In this document: in pieces, positions 34,486 to 45,530 of the stretch
Numbering within the stretch: position 1 is the first letter of the stretch
How the letters are laid out: every line of letters starts with the position of its first letter
NCBI GenBank assembly: GCA_020081605.1
Contig: JAHREC010000036.1
Span: 1 to 64,000 of the forward strand
Source: Albifimbria verrucaria
Lineage: Eukaryota; Ascomycota; Sordariomycetes; Hypocreales; Stachybotryaceae
DNA length: 64,000 nucleotides
Direction of reading: 5' to 3'
Program-made: the position numbers and the translations under genes
Notes under the pieces: model-generated
What the model was told of the DNA's origin: nothing
Seen by the model: the letters and a program-made list of their open reading frames with translations, nothing else
Databases searched by the model: none

Positions 34486-35139
34486 CTATATGCTTGACTT
34501 ACGAAAGCACATGATATATAATATGCATATAGCTATTTTCAAAACACCACCACAAGGAAGCCAATGCAACGAGGGGCGTAATGAAGCTGCAGGAAAGCGC
34601 GGGTACAGTCGCAAGGAGACGGAGGACTGGTTGAATCAGCCTATCCGCCTTGATCAACCCACCCACTTAGCGCGCATAAGTGAGTGTTTGAGAGAGCAAT
34701 ACATCTCTTAGAACGAGCCACGAAAGAAAAGCACCAATGTATGTTTGGATAGGCTGCCTGTCAGTTTCAGAGCGGTCGGCTTTGTCATAGACGGACGACC
34801 TAGGTTTCTTCAGGGGCTTTCTATTTATCTGGTGATCGTTGCTTCGACTGAGGGAGCTTAGCTTGTTTTCCGGTATTTAGAGCCATTTCGATGATAGTGT
34901 GTATACTTCAGAACCCTGGGCCTCCTAGATTTTTGCATGCTCTTTCCTATTTATAGGTAAATAGAGGCTCGGAACCTATCTACGCAATTGTGGTCAGCGG
35001 CATCTTCGTGACGTATGGGGACATTTCTGGCCAACAGACAAAAGTCATTTTGTGGTTTGATTTATTCAACCTCACTTATACATTTACAGCATGCCTCCTT
35101 CACATATACCATACCGTATCATGGCGACCGTAATAGGCC
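34486..35139. other. Probable upstream exon region of the SET gene
   Basis: A TAG acceptor adjoins 34485, so earlier exons should lie here, but I could not identify any. Confidence 0.35.
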
Positions 35140-35645
35140 GGAACAAGCTCGCATACAGCTCCAGTGTTCAGCTGATTGTTGCGAGGTCATGCTTCACGTC
35201 GGGAAATCTCTCAGGTGGTACCTATTGTATGCCACTATCCCGCTCTTTTTGCGACTGTTGCCTTCGCAACCTTGGAACAGCTCAAGCTACCACCGAGACC
35301 AACTACTTCGCACTGGAAATATTCCATCCGCGATCCGGCTCAACACAGTATGATCTGATTCCACCTTCCCTGACAAGGATAAGAAGTGGTTCACAAGCAG
35401 CCTCGAATTTAATGCACAATCCTTGTTTGCAAGCCTTGCCATTGGCGATTCCGTCCGCGCCAGCAATTTTGTTACCTACACACACAAAGGAAACTCATTC
35501 GAGTGCGACCCCATGGCCAAGAATAACAACATGGCATAGCACGTCAAATCCCATCCTGGCGGTGCCATCATCGTGGACTTCATTGAGAGGGTGGCCTCCT
35601 GATCGTCTTGGTATAAGGGGTATTTCGAGCTGGTACCGGTAGCAT
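35140..35645 (+). pseudogene. Decayed gene of unknown family
   Basis: Protein-like segments in two frames: ATLEQLKLPPRPTTSHWKYS (about 35255-35315), then FPDKDKKWFTSSLEFNAQSL, FASLAIGDSVRASNFVTYTH, CDPMAKNNN and KSHPGGAIIVDFIERVAS. An in-frame TAG lies between NNNMA and HVKSHP, a TGA follows VAS, and a frame change is needed near 35370. The long, well-balanced second segment makes chance unlikely. I do not recognise the family. Confidence 0.45.
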
Positions 35646-35741
35646 GCCTCCGGTAAATAAGTCCATATTGCCAGATATTATAGGTTCCCCCAATTTGGGA
35701 TTTTACCCCTCCACGTTGGGGATCTTGTTATATAGGCAGAC

Positions 35742-37288
35742 TCACCACCACAGGAAACGCTGCTTGTTCGGTACCGGGTCTTTGCGTTTTCTGGGCATAG
35801 CATCGTTTGAGGAAGCAATTCCCTTGCTCCTTCTTTCTTCCAAGATATTTAAAACCCACGTCTCGATGTTATCCAGTACGCAGTTTGGAGAGTCTCTGAA
35901 TTGGGTGAGGAAGGACAAGATTTCAGCCGGGCTGAACTCTTTCTCCGGCACCTTAGCGGCAAATTCGTCCGAGGCTTGTTTAAGCATCAATCGATGCTCA
36001 GGCTGTCTTGTTCTTCCCGTTTCAAACTTGTCTAACTGTTGAAAAACAAGTTGATATATTTGAGAAGCCAATTCCCTGTCAACAAGTTGGAATTCGACCT
36101 GCATGTCAATCCGCCCAGGTCTTATGAGGGCATTATCCAATTTTTCTCGATGATTTGTTGTCATAATGAGTAGCCGTCCTTCTTGAGATGCGACACCGTC
36201 GATGGCATTCAGCAGACCCGAGAGTGTCACTGATTTTGTTACCGTCGGGCTGTCCATTTCTTTAACACTGTCCACATCACGGGAATGTGTTGCCCCAGCA
36301 GCATCTATATCCTCCAATAAGACGACGCACTGTTGAGGAAGCGCGGCGAATAAGTCCTCGAGTGTTTGATCATTGACAGTTGACACACTGACAACGTAGA
36401 TGTCTAAACCAAATCGACCGGCTACGGACAAGCTCAAGCTAGACTTCCCTGTTCCGGGAGGACCATGCAATAGGTAGCCTCGCCGATAAGGCAATGACCG
36501 TGCCGAATACCATCTCCGGGTTTCTAAATTCAGAAACGCCTCAACATCGTTAATGAAGGATTGTTTCTGGTCATGGTGTAATATAACTGTGGACATTGGC
36601 CTGACAGAAGTTGCCGTGGCTCGCTCCCATCGATCGCCTCGGTGTCTAAAAATTGAGGTCTTGTTCTTGATGGATTCGAGATATTTATCTCGACATTCGT
36701 TCAGGAAATCTTTTACTGGCTGCAGAGATCGGCCAAGACATGTAATAGCTATTTCTTCTTCCTTGTGAAAACCGGTATCCGTCAGGTATGTTCGATAGGA
36801 GAGAAGCGTCTTCTTATGACGAAAAATGAACCTGCCGTACCAAGGTGAGAAGCTGAGCACTTTCTTAACCTTTTCTGTATGATCGCATCGTTCCCTTGGC
36901 ATCTTCACTCTGGCAATGGAGGATCGAGCGCCATGATCTGGATTCTGAGATACCCACTCTAGAACCATATTGTAGGTTTCATCAGAACGTCGTACATACA
37001 CGGTAGACGCTTGTGACATATTAGAACCAGAGTTTTTACGGTGAAATGAAATAGCTTACTGAAATATTCACTAAGAAATGTCTTCGCCTTGTAAGCGTAT
37101 GTTCCAATGAAGGCAAACAACCCAAAAATGCACATCAGGTGAGCATAGCTGCTCACGTTTCCAGCTAGAAGATATTGGATAGCACTTGTATTGTGGGAGA
37201 ATCCTGGGAACAGGATGTCCAAGACGGACATCGGTTGAACCAGTATCTCTTGAAGGACCGTTTCACTGGTGGTATTGCGTGGCGTCAT
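35742..37288 (-). CDS. BCS1-type AAA ATPase
   Basis: Intact, 498 residues, from exons 37288-37060 and 37009-35742 with a 50-nt intron (GTAAGC...CACAAG). BCS1 proteins are AAA translocases; the founding member inserts the Rieske protein into mitochondrial complex III, while fungal genomes carry many extra paralogs of unknown role. The N-terminus has a hydrophobic segment (LMCIFGLFAFIGTYAY), followed by the BCS1-specific domain (STVYVRRSDETYNMVLEWVS...GRFIFRHKKTLLSYRTYLT). The AAA core has Walker A GPPGTGKSSL (about 259-268), Walker B VVLLEDID (about 305-312), the second-region signature LSGLLNAIDGVASQEGRLLI, a TTNH sensor and the arginine-finger motif RPGRIDM. The fairly long C-terminal lid ends in a basic RKRKDPVPNKQ tail. 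The lack of a clear mitochondrial presequence and the accessory surroundings suggest a lineage-specific paralog rather than the housekeeping BCS1. Confidence 0.93.
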
Positions 37289-38399
37289 TCTGGGGCAACT
37301 TAAGAGGATGTAGAAGAACTATGAAGAATAAGACCTATGGGCCAAGTATTGGATCGGAGTTCAATGAATATCTTTCCAGACAAATGAAGACATGGCACTC
37401 TTTATATTTCTTATTACGCTGCCTCGACTCGCTATACAGCCCATTCTTCGACACGACCAAACAAACCAGCCCGCCCCCGTTTCCGTGAAATTTCCATGAA
37501 ATCAAAGACAGGCATTCAAACCGGGGTTGCAATGCATCAGATCGAGGGTGAAACCTTCTTATCCTAGTCTAGCTCACAACTCATGCGTTTCCTATTCATC
37601 ATGCTATGCCCTTTTTGTTGCTCACTTAATCATATTTGTGGCCATGCTTCAGTTCTCCGCTGCTGAAACGAACGGGTGGCGTAAGATGCATCGCACTCGC
37701 ATCCTGCCATGCTATCTTGCGGTATTGCCTTGCAGGCATAAAATGCTGTGTACTTGAATGGCGTGATAGCGAGCGGTGTTATCCTCAATGGCCAATAGCC
37801 TTTTCAGAAAGTAAGAAGAGCATGGGATGAGGGTTGGGGGAAGGGGGCAAGTAGTGGGGTATACCGCCGGAAGAAACGGGTTCGTGCATTCATGCTTGGA
37901 CATGGTGGATACAATCACGAAGATGTGAGTCTGCGCTCTCAAATCTGTGATTCTCGCCTCGATGCAGCTTCCTATTCGAGGCAAGACTTTGTTCCTATTT
38001 TGTCAACGTAGGACAGGCTTTTCTCGTGTGACGTCATGCGCGATATCGGCACAGTACTATGGGCATACAAACTAAATCTAGCAAAAATATTTTTTCTAAG
38101 TAGCATGATACTAGAAGATTAAAAGATGCGAGCGGATATGAATTTGGTATATTGTGCCTCTAATTCACAAGGTCCATCATTGCGATCATCCATAGTATCC
38201 CTCGCATTCATGCATATCCCTGGAAAAAGTAGTCGAGTTTGTTACGAAAAAAAGCTGTGCGCGACTCTTTTTTTCGTTTCCGATTCGTAGAAGGCAAGAA
38301 GCTCCTCTATGGTAATGCTCGAGTTAGTTGTCGTTCCAAAAATCACTGGACGGGAGACGGGGCCTTGGTACGGAGATTTGACCTACCCTGGATACAGTG
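37289..38399. other. Intergenic, no gene seen
   Basis: AT-rich upstream region of the BCS1-like gene and downstream region of the small zinc-motif ORF. No other feature. Confidence 0.4.
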
Positions 38400-38489
38400 T
38401 CAAACATACCCTTTACCCTTGCAGGTAGGACAAATGCCGGTGCCTCCGTCTACGGTACCATCTCCCTTGCACGCATCACACTTTGACAT
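38400..38489 (-). CDS. 29-residue protein with two DnaJ zinc motifs
   Basis: A very short ORF, ATG to TGA, reading MSKCDACKGDG, then TVDGGTGICPTCKGKGYV. It contains exactly two CXXCXGXG motifs (CDACKGDG and CPTCKGKG), the unit that forms one zinc site in the cysteine-rich domain of type I DnaJ/Hsp40 chaperones, and almost nothing else. No J domain is seen nearby. The final GGGTATGTTTGA could alternatively contain a donor site (GG/GTATGT), so a longer spliced form is possible. The perfect motif spacing in so short a frame argues for selection. It could be a stand-alone zinc-finger peptide or one exon of a larger gene. Confidence 0.6.
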   Translation of the reverse strand: MSKCDACKGDGTVDGGTGICPTCKGKGYV

Positions 38490-38723
38490 CGTGGTGTTTT
38501 TTGTGATTGTGAATTCTAAGAATGAATGTTGTTGAACACGAACTTTGATCAGGGCTGGTCAGAGATCTTTATCCTTGTCTTAGTGGGTATACCCGGCCGA
38601 TATCGCTAAGCTAAGTAAGGTATCAATGTTTTGCTGCCTAATCTTAATGAGCAAGACACGCCTTCATTGGACCCAACATCGTTCAAGCTCATTACAGTAA
38701 CCTGCTTAGATTTTTTTGGAAAC

Positions 38724-40071
38724 ATGTCGGACAATTACAAGTGCCATCTCCAATGTCAGACTTGCTTTGTTGACTTCCCCACGAATGAGGAATTACTTTA
38801 TCACGTGGAGGAGTACAGAGTCAGTGGTCTTTCATTGATTTCTCGATGCCTAGTGCGAACTGACCGTCCAGTTTCGAGAGAAGCTATTCACTGCAGAGTT
38901 AGAGCGATGTCGATTACACATAGCCCAGTCTCTTAGCCTCCACAGTGGAGATGATGGCGACGATGGAGCAGACAGCGATGGTGACAGTGACGATGATACA
39001 GATTACGAGGAATATACCAACGAGCTTTGCTGTCCCTTCAGATGCGGGCGTAGGAAACCATATTCTACAAAACCAAATCTCATGCGACACTGTCAATCAC
39101 GTATGTTCCGCTCGACTGTTCATTGATGCGGCTGACTTTTTCATGCTAGACGTGTTCTGCTTCGAGATATGCCCCTTTTGTTTCGAAGTCATCACCACAA
39201 CACATCGGTTTGTCAGACACAAGTGCAAAGGCGACCGTGACTCATCTAAGGAAGTCTACATGTTACGTCGGGTAGCGCAGCTTATCAATATGGTCAGCAA
39301 CAAAGTGAAACGGCTACAAGGCATGCGGAGCAAAAGGGGAAGCGGAAGTCTCTAAAGCCGGTTAGGAGGAAAGCTCCAACCAAAGCTCCTACGAACTTCA
39401 TCGGCAATATGACATATTTGGCTGACATTGCTGTTGCAAACGATGCCGACAGTAGCACTTTGGAGGCGGAGCAGCTAGATCGACCACATGATACCCAGGT
39501 TAGAAAACGGAGCTCTGGCAATGATGCACCGACATCTGCGCCGAAGAGGGTTGAGTCCGAGTTGCCAGTTAACATCGCGCCTCCGAGCTTTAGCCTCCCC
39601 AACGAGATCTACGACGATTTGGTGCCATCTAAGACAACAGACATCACTGCTTCCAGCAGTATAATGCAGGAAAGATCTAAGTCAACAAATGAAGCTGTAG
39701 GTTTGACCATTTCACCCGAGGCAAACATGCCTATGGACGACAGCGGGTGGGCATTTGCTAAGACTGCCCCATTCATGTCTTTGGTAGATAGTGGGTGGGC
39801 ATTCGCCGAAACGGCCGTGCCCATCACTGACGGCGGATGGGCATTCGCTGAAAACACCACTGTTTTGCCCAGCGACAACATAATATGGGCAACTAAGATC
39901 GCAAACCCGGACTTTTCTGTACAAACATCTGCGCCAACGATCGATAACCGGCCAGCACCTGCTGCAACAAACCTATCTAGTAGCGTGGGATTAGAAACAC
40001 TTGAAGTGGCCGGATTGTTTCCCACTTCAGCAAATTCCCGCAACCAGATAACCGATTTCGGGAGGAAGTAA
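38724..40071 (+). CDS. Zinc-finger protein with C-terminal WAFA repeats, one frame break
   Basis: Model: exons 38724-38819, 38872-39100 and from 39150, with introns of 52 and 49 nt and in-phase junctions. It starts MSDNYKCHLQCQTC...LLYHVEEYR. An acidic Asp/Gly/Ser run follows (GDDGDDGADSDGDSDDDTDY), then CCPFRCGRRKPYSTKPNLMR with HC, then HVFCFEICPFC...TTHRFVRHKCK. These are degenerate C2H2 units of a fungal type with regular finger-like spacing. After KEVYMLRRVAQL the frame stops at 39354. A one-base shift near 39312-39320 leads into a Lys-rich EQKGKRKSLKPVRRKAP stretch and on to 40071. The tail (from about 39730) has the motif DSGWAFA repeated (SGWAFAK, SGWAFAE, GGWAFAE, IIWATK). Function unknown; probably nuclear. 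Confidence 0.65.
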
Positions 40072-40208
40072 GGAGCAATAGTCAGTGGGCTTCTGCGAGG
40101 ATAGCGCAATGTCCCGGGAAAATTATTAGCTATTTTCCGAGGCATGTTGGGCTAGTTAAGACTATATGTTGTGAACAGGACCCGGAATGCACTCTACATT
40201 AATGCTTC

Positions 40209-41139
40209 TTAAGAACTCTCTTTCTGTCCGCCTTCATGATCTGTGCTTTGGATCTCATAGTATACTCCGAATCTCCTCTTATCCAAATCGGCAATCTCCT
40301 CGGCCTCTAGATCTGGTAAGATAAGTCTAGGCCATTTAACTAATTCAGCTTCCATGACTTCGCGTTCGTCTGCTCCTACCAATCCGGCAGTAACTGGATC
40401 TCCGTCAGGCATCTCAAGCGACAGTCGTGCATCCAGGATAGCTCTGTTGCCATTAGATGTGTCTCATGCTGGAGAAGAGTCTTTGCTCACAATCCACCCT
40501 GCTTGAAGAGTCTTTCATTTCTGACGATGCCCGCTCGTCTAAGGTCGGCTTGAGGAACTTCCCATAGTCGATTTGCTGCACGGAAACTTCTTGGTGTAAC
40601 TCTGTGTGATCCAGGAAAGTAGACTGCCTTTTACCCTTGCTCCAGAGTTGAACTAGCAGTATATCCGGTCCATCGCTGCCCTTTCTGAATTGGAAAACAT
40701 GGCCTGGGTCTGCGGCGATTCTGCGAAAATAGCCGAGGCGACACAATTTGTACAAAGACTCAACAATGGCTCGAACAAGCTGTTAAAATTAATAAGTGCT
40801 TGTACTAAGCTTATGCCCTGTACCAACCGTATTGCTGAGGATGAGGTCGTCACAGAACTTCCAACCCTCTCTTTTTGATGTCGTGAACTGGAAACCATTT
40901 TGTTCCATCTCCTGGATACGTGCCCCTACCGTTGGATCGTCTACACAATAGAATCCATCTTCAGTGAGGGCTTTCCTCACTTCTTCGATAGTCATTGTTG
41001 GTGGCTGCAAATGTGGCAGATAGTCCTGCTGAGAGAATCCCGTTCGTGGTGCTGTCACTCTTGGTAACCCCGCATGATGTGGAGGGTTGTGAATCACGAA
41101 TCTGTGATTATCCCTCGTACGTAAAGAGGATCTTTTCAT
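40209..41139 (-). CDS. Unrecognised protein, intact three-exon gene
   Basis: Exons 41139-40828, 40779-40491 and 40441-40209 give a continuous 277-residue frame with introns of 48 and 49 nt. The first intron donor (GTTGGT) and the second acceptor (CAGAG) are non-optimal but GT-AG. The protein starts MKRSSLRTRDNHRFVIHNPP, has a helix-rich central part (TIEEVRKALTEDGFYCVDD, IVESLYKLCRLGYFRRIAA) and an acidic C-terminus (LPDLEAEEIADLDKRRFG). There is no signal peptide or membrane segment. I do not recognise a domain; the middle could be a winged-helix-like fold, but that is a guess. A further minus-strand frame at 41372-41166 may be a 5' exon. A perfect AATCAC-N6-GTGATT palindrome sits in the first codons (41092-41109). 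Confidence 0.6.
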
Positions 41140-41264
41140 TGGATAGCTTGGACCAAACCCCACCTTTATTCCATCTTGCTTGCCCCTCTTTCCCGAAGGG
41201 CCTTAGTGGCTACAAACTGACAAGGTCTTGTGATAGTGCTCTGAGAAATCACGAAATTGTGATT
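41092..41264. repeat. Pair of AATCAC-N6-GTGATT palindromes
   Basis: Perfect 6-bp inverted arms with a 6-bp spacer at 41092-41109 and again at 41247-41264, start to start 155 bp. The spacers are GAATCT and GAAATT. The first is inside the 5' coding part of the minus-strand gene; the second is upstream of its start. They could be binding sites for a dimeric regulator or remnants of a duplication. Confidence 0.6.
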
Positions 41265-42159
41265 CCAAGTTCCACAAGGGTAGGTGGTGCGGCATGTGAC
41301 AAATCGTGTGTTGCCAAAGGGTCGGTTGGATTGACGAGTCCATACATACAGGCTAATTTGGCTAATTTTCACTGGAATTCACACTTTACAGCCCTGTCAA
41401 TTCGTTGGTGCAGCATAAGTAAAGTAATGCCTGCCGATTGACAACGGCACTCTGCCCTGATACGCATCCGGCCACCGCCCGTCCTATCATAGACTTCGCG
41501 ACACCCCTTCAGCATGCACCGCATGACTCAATCGTGCTCGCCCAAGCTCGAATACCTTGGTACAAAGCCAATCGTTCTACAAAGTATAGACTGATGTATC
41601 ATATCCTCCTTGGTTATAAAAGAGCTGTTTAACCAAGCAATCTCAAAAGTCCAGTAAATCTACCCACAGAAATAGAGAAACAAAGAAAGTCAACTAAACC
41701 GCAACGAACTTCAATTTAAGCATTGAGTTATTGCTGCTTCATGTGAGTGCTGTCTCTCCGTTCACAATAGCTGTTCTGACTGGACGCCAGACAATGGAGC
41801 CATTTGTCAATTTCTCATCCGACAGCGTCTACGCAACGTGTCTCGCTATCTCATGTGATGGCAAAGTCAAAAGGGTGAAAAATGTCCCAAATGTGGCATG
41901 GAGCGCACTACTTGAGATGGTGTTCCGACTTAGTATTGGGCTTATTATGTAGTTCGATGTTCGGGGTTCAATAATGGAGACTATCCACACTCATTCCACA
42001 TGCCAACTTGTAACTAAAGATTAGTTTGGAATCTTATGGCTATTCTCCGGGAAACTCTGGCGTTTAAAGTCATCTCCCTGTGTTATATAATCATTAGGAC
42101 AGGCCTAGTTATCCAAGGGCTCACCCCTCCTTCCCCACTACACTCATTTCTCGTCAATA

Positions 42160-43378
42160 ATGGAGCCGCCAATTACCTGGACCGTCTTGAACGTAGCCCG
42201 ACACTCTGCGGAGGATTGCCTTGCCAAAGTCAACTGGACACAACTCTGTTCAAGAGCCTCACGACTCTATCATAATAAACAGTGCATGGTACTTGACCAG
42301 ACAACTACGGGCCTGAACCATGTGGTTCGTCTGATTGAATTCCAAGATGGTACTCGCTGGGTGGTCAAAATTCCTTTGCATTATAACAAGCATGATAAGA
42401 GTGGACGTGCCTTTGGGTTGGGTGTCGAGGCAGATGTGACCAGACTGCTTGGGAGATAACTAGAGCTGTCCCTATGATTTTCGACTGCGAGGTCACGGCA
42501 GACAATCCGGTGGGCGTGCCCTTTATTCTCATGGAATTTCTTCCTGGAAATACTGCAATGGATAGTCTGGGGGTTGGGACGTTCACCATGGTATTATTCC
42601 CCATGAGCACCGCCCTGATTTTTATAGATCTATCGCTCAGATACAGGTAAGATCAACTCCTCTCTACTAAGGAGCATGTGACGATTGCTTACGACTGCTT
42701 CAGGTCGAAGTGGCTTCTGTGCGCTTCTCAAAAATTGGAATCGTTACCCGTAATGAAAGCGGTTACGATATTGGACCATTTCCAGATATTGGCGGGCCTT
42801 TTGAAAATGCCCATTCTTTCTTCGTGGCATGGGCACAGCATGTGAAGTTTCCATCTCGATCCCTCGATATGTTGGCACAAACTTTCAATCAGGGTCATCA
42901 AAACTACATTGAGGAATTAAGTGTATCTATCGCCCAATTTCCACAGCAACTCACACAACTTCTATCGGAGCGTAAGGCTTTGACGCCAGGGCCATTTCCC
43001 GTCTGCCACAATGATCTCATGCATAGCAACATTATCGTCAATAAAGCCTTTAAGGTACTCGGCATCATCGACTGGGAGAGTGCATGCACTTTGCCCTGGG
43101 AGCTTATGGAGTATCCATTATTCCTTGATACACTCCCTCGAGCATTTAGCATGCCAGAAAAGTACGACGAAAAGGGTCTTCCCTTGGACATCGAAACAAA
43201 GGAGTGCTGGCAGGATCGTGATACCTACTTGAACATGGTGCGAGAGGCAGAGACTGGCGATCATCGACTGTCTGAGAGTCTGGAGAAATGGAAGGATCTC
43301 GCCTATGTAGTTCGAGCTTTTAAATTAGGCAAACTAGGGTTTTACAACAGAGTGCTTGATGCTTGCCGCCGAGGTTAG
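42160..43378 (+). pseudogene. Aminoglycoside-phosphotransferase-type kinase (APH family), frame broken
   Basis: Protein-kinase-fold small-molecule kinase; fungal members are numerous and their substrates mostly unknown. Exons 42160-42646 and 42704-43378 flank a 57-nt intron (CAG/GTAAGA...CTTCAG). N-lobe: LIEFQDGTRWVVKIPL with the ATP-binding Lys, then ITRAVPMIFDCEV, VPFILMEFLPGN (hinge). C-lobe: catalytic loop CHNDLMHSNIIV and metal-binding GIIDWESACTLPWELMEYPL. Two one-base losses are inferred. Near 42451-42453 GGG should be GGGG, to pass from RLLG to EITRAV. Near 42569-42573 G5 should be G6, to pass from AMDS into WDVHHGIIPHEHRPD. All catalytic residues are present, so the gene would be functional if these are base-calling losses. 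Confidence 0.85.
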
Positions 43379-43831
43379 CATCTCGCACAGCCCTATATTG
43401 CTTAACCATCAAATCGTATAATAGAAACTTGCCAATGGGGTGAAGTCCATACAATTCTTGCCTGTTGAACTCTAACAGACCAGAGTAATCTTTGATAGCA
43501 TGCAATAAGACACTATCTCGGTAGGCAGTTTGAACTTACGCACAAGCGACCTTATGCAGATCAGCGCGCATGGAACAATTAGATAAACCCATGTAAGGAT
43601 ATCTCCTCGAGTCCGGTAAGGCACAGACTAAGTAGCAAACGTGGAAATCAATCAACTGGAACCGGATAAAAACTAGACACATAGAAGGTCTAGTTAATTG
43701 GCAGATGATAGATGTACCAGCGTTGCCCCTTGCTACAGATAGCTACATTATGATGATCATTATCAACGCGTAGCTTTGAAGTTGCGTTATGTACTGACGT
43801 ATGACTAAGACGTTATGGGGCTTCTACTTAC
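43379..43831. other. Intergenic, no gene supported
   Basis: Between the kinase and a minus-strand coding fragment; may include its missing 3' exons. Confidence 0.35.
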
Positions 43832-44143
43832 GTTGTGCCTTACTGGACTCAAGGAGATACTGCAGTACATATACACCACGCTCAATTGCGCGAGTGCATA
43901 GCGAGCTCGGGACGACCGGCGATATACAAGAGGGGACGATGATTCCTCTTTGCTAGGAAACGAGATACAGGTTGCCTTCCATGGTTTCCATATTTGAGAG
44001 CCATATTTAACCATTACCCGCAGGTCAATAGGCATGTGTGGGCCGGGTAATTCCTCTGAGATTTCGAAACTCAACTTAATGAAAATCCTGCGTGTTACAG
44101 ATGATAGGTCGTTAATGAGTACTGTCAGACGCCTTACTGAACC
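43832..44143 (-). other. Coding fragment of an unrecognised gene
   Basis: The frame reads LTVLINDLSSVTRRIFIKLS, FEISEELPGPHMPIDLRVMV, KYGSQIWKPWKATCISFPS and RRSSRARYALAQL. After a one-base shift near 43884 (TT to TTT) it continues ERGVYVLQYLLESSKAQ to a GTAAGT donor at 43831. The protein-like sequence on both sides of the shift supports a real exon. No start, stop or family is identified. Confidence 0.38.
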
Positions 44144-45282
44144 CTCTTGTTATGTCGCCTGGTCGTTGCCTTGCCGCTTGTGGCTCAGGGGGCGGGGAGT
44201 GCTTTGTCCACTCTCTTCCCTTTCGATCTAGTTCGCTGCTCGTTTTGCCTCTGTCGCCTCTGCGGCCTCTGCGAGCGAAAGCTCTCACTTACCATGGGGA
44301 GTCCCCAAAGACAGTTCTATGGCCTGACAATATTTTTGGGTAGTTTTCAATCCCTTTGATATTCCTGAAGAATGATGGAAGTCCCAAAAGCAACCAAGAC
44401 ACACCCAACACGAAAGCTCAGAATTCCAAATATCAAATTTGTGTTTTTGTCTTGAGCTGAAGGGGTTAAAGCCGTCGCTACCAAGCAAAGGATAGCCCTT
44501 ATCTAACCACCGATCTCGCCAGGGAAGAGACAGCGATGGTGTAGGGTATGGAACGAAAGTGATAAAAATAGTGATTTGCTTGCCTCTGAGGGGCTTCTTC
44601 GGGATTTAGCTGGCTTGACAACCCAAAATCGTCTCTCCCCATCAAGCTTTTAACCCTATTCCAGATGTCAATAGGTTTGCACAAATCCGGAGCCATCATC
44701 GACTAGACTCTGGCTGTTTCAGCGACGCACTACGTGAAATCGACTTCTCCCACCCGCGGGAAGATGACAATAGAGCCTGCTCATTATGCGAATGGCCTAG
44801 CTACCCTAGAGTATGCGTTAAATTCCAGTGAAGGTCTAGGGTAGGAATTCATGACACCCATGACACATACGCCGACCACAAGCCAAAAATTCCCTTGACC
44901 CTTCAGATCTAGCGGGTGTCCCTAGCTAAAGCGTCAGCTTGGACTGCTGGATGGCTAGTATTATGCTAAATCTATGGGGTCTATGACCCATAAAACACTT
45001 GCATCAAAGGCAAGAAACCCCTCGCCATCCAGCCAAACATGGTAATTCTCACTCGATGTTGTGGTGATCAATGGTCTCCCACTTCTCTGTCTTTTTACGT
45101 GACCCAACCTCTGTGGCCAATACCTAGGCCTCCAAGAGATGTACGAAGTACCATGTAAAACAGCAGAGTATTACTAAGGAGAGAAGAGAGAAGAGGGATG
45201 ATCCCTGTTTGAGACGCAAATGGGCCACGCCCATCACAATTCGACCACTCGGGGATCCGGTTCATGCATGCTTCTACCTCCG

Positions 45283-45318
45283 GCCTCCCTCCTTCCCTCC
45301 TTCCCTCCTTCCCTCCCT
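45283..45318 (+). repeat. (CCTT)n microsatellite
   Basis: Repeated CCTT/CCCT tetranucleotides within a pyrimidine run. Confidence 0.9.
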
Positions 45319-45496
45319 GTCCCCCATTCTGATTCGTGGATGGCTGCCTTATCGTTGGTATGCTTGCTAGGCGCAGGAGGGAGGAAATTATTGTGCCTGG
45401 GTTTGATCACAGTTTCCAGTTTTTCTTTTATTATCGATGCAACCTGCAAGTCAGGAGGCGGGCTTGGTTGGATTTGGATCTCTGACGCGAGGACCT

Positions 45497-45530
45497 CGTG
45501 TGTGTGTGCGTGTGCGTGTATGTGTGTGTG
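45497..45530 (+). repeat. (TG)n microsatellite, imperfect
   Basis: GTGTGTGTGTG interrupted by GC and TA steps. Confidence 0.9.
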
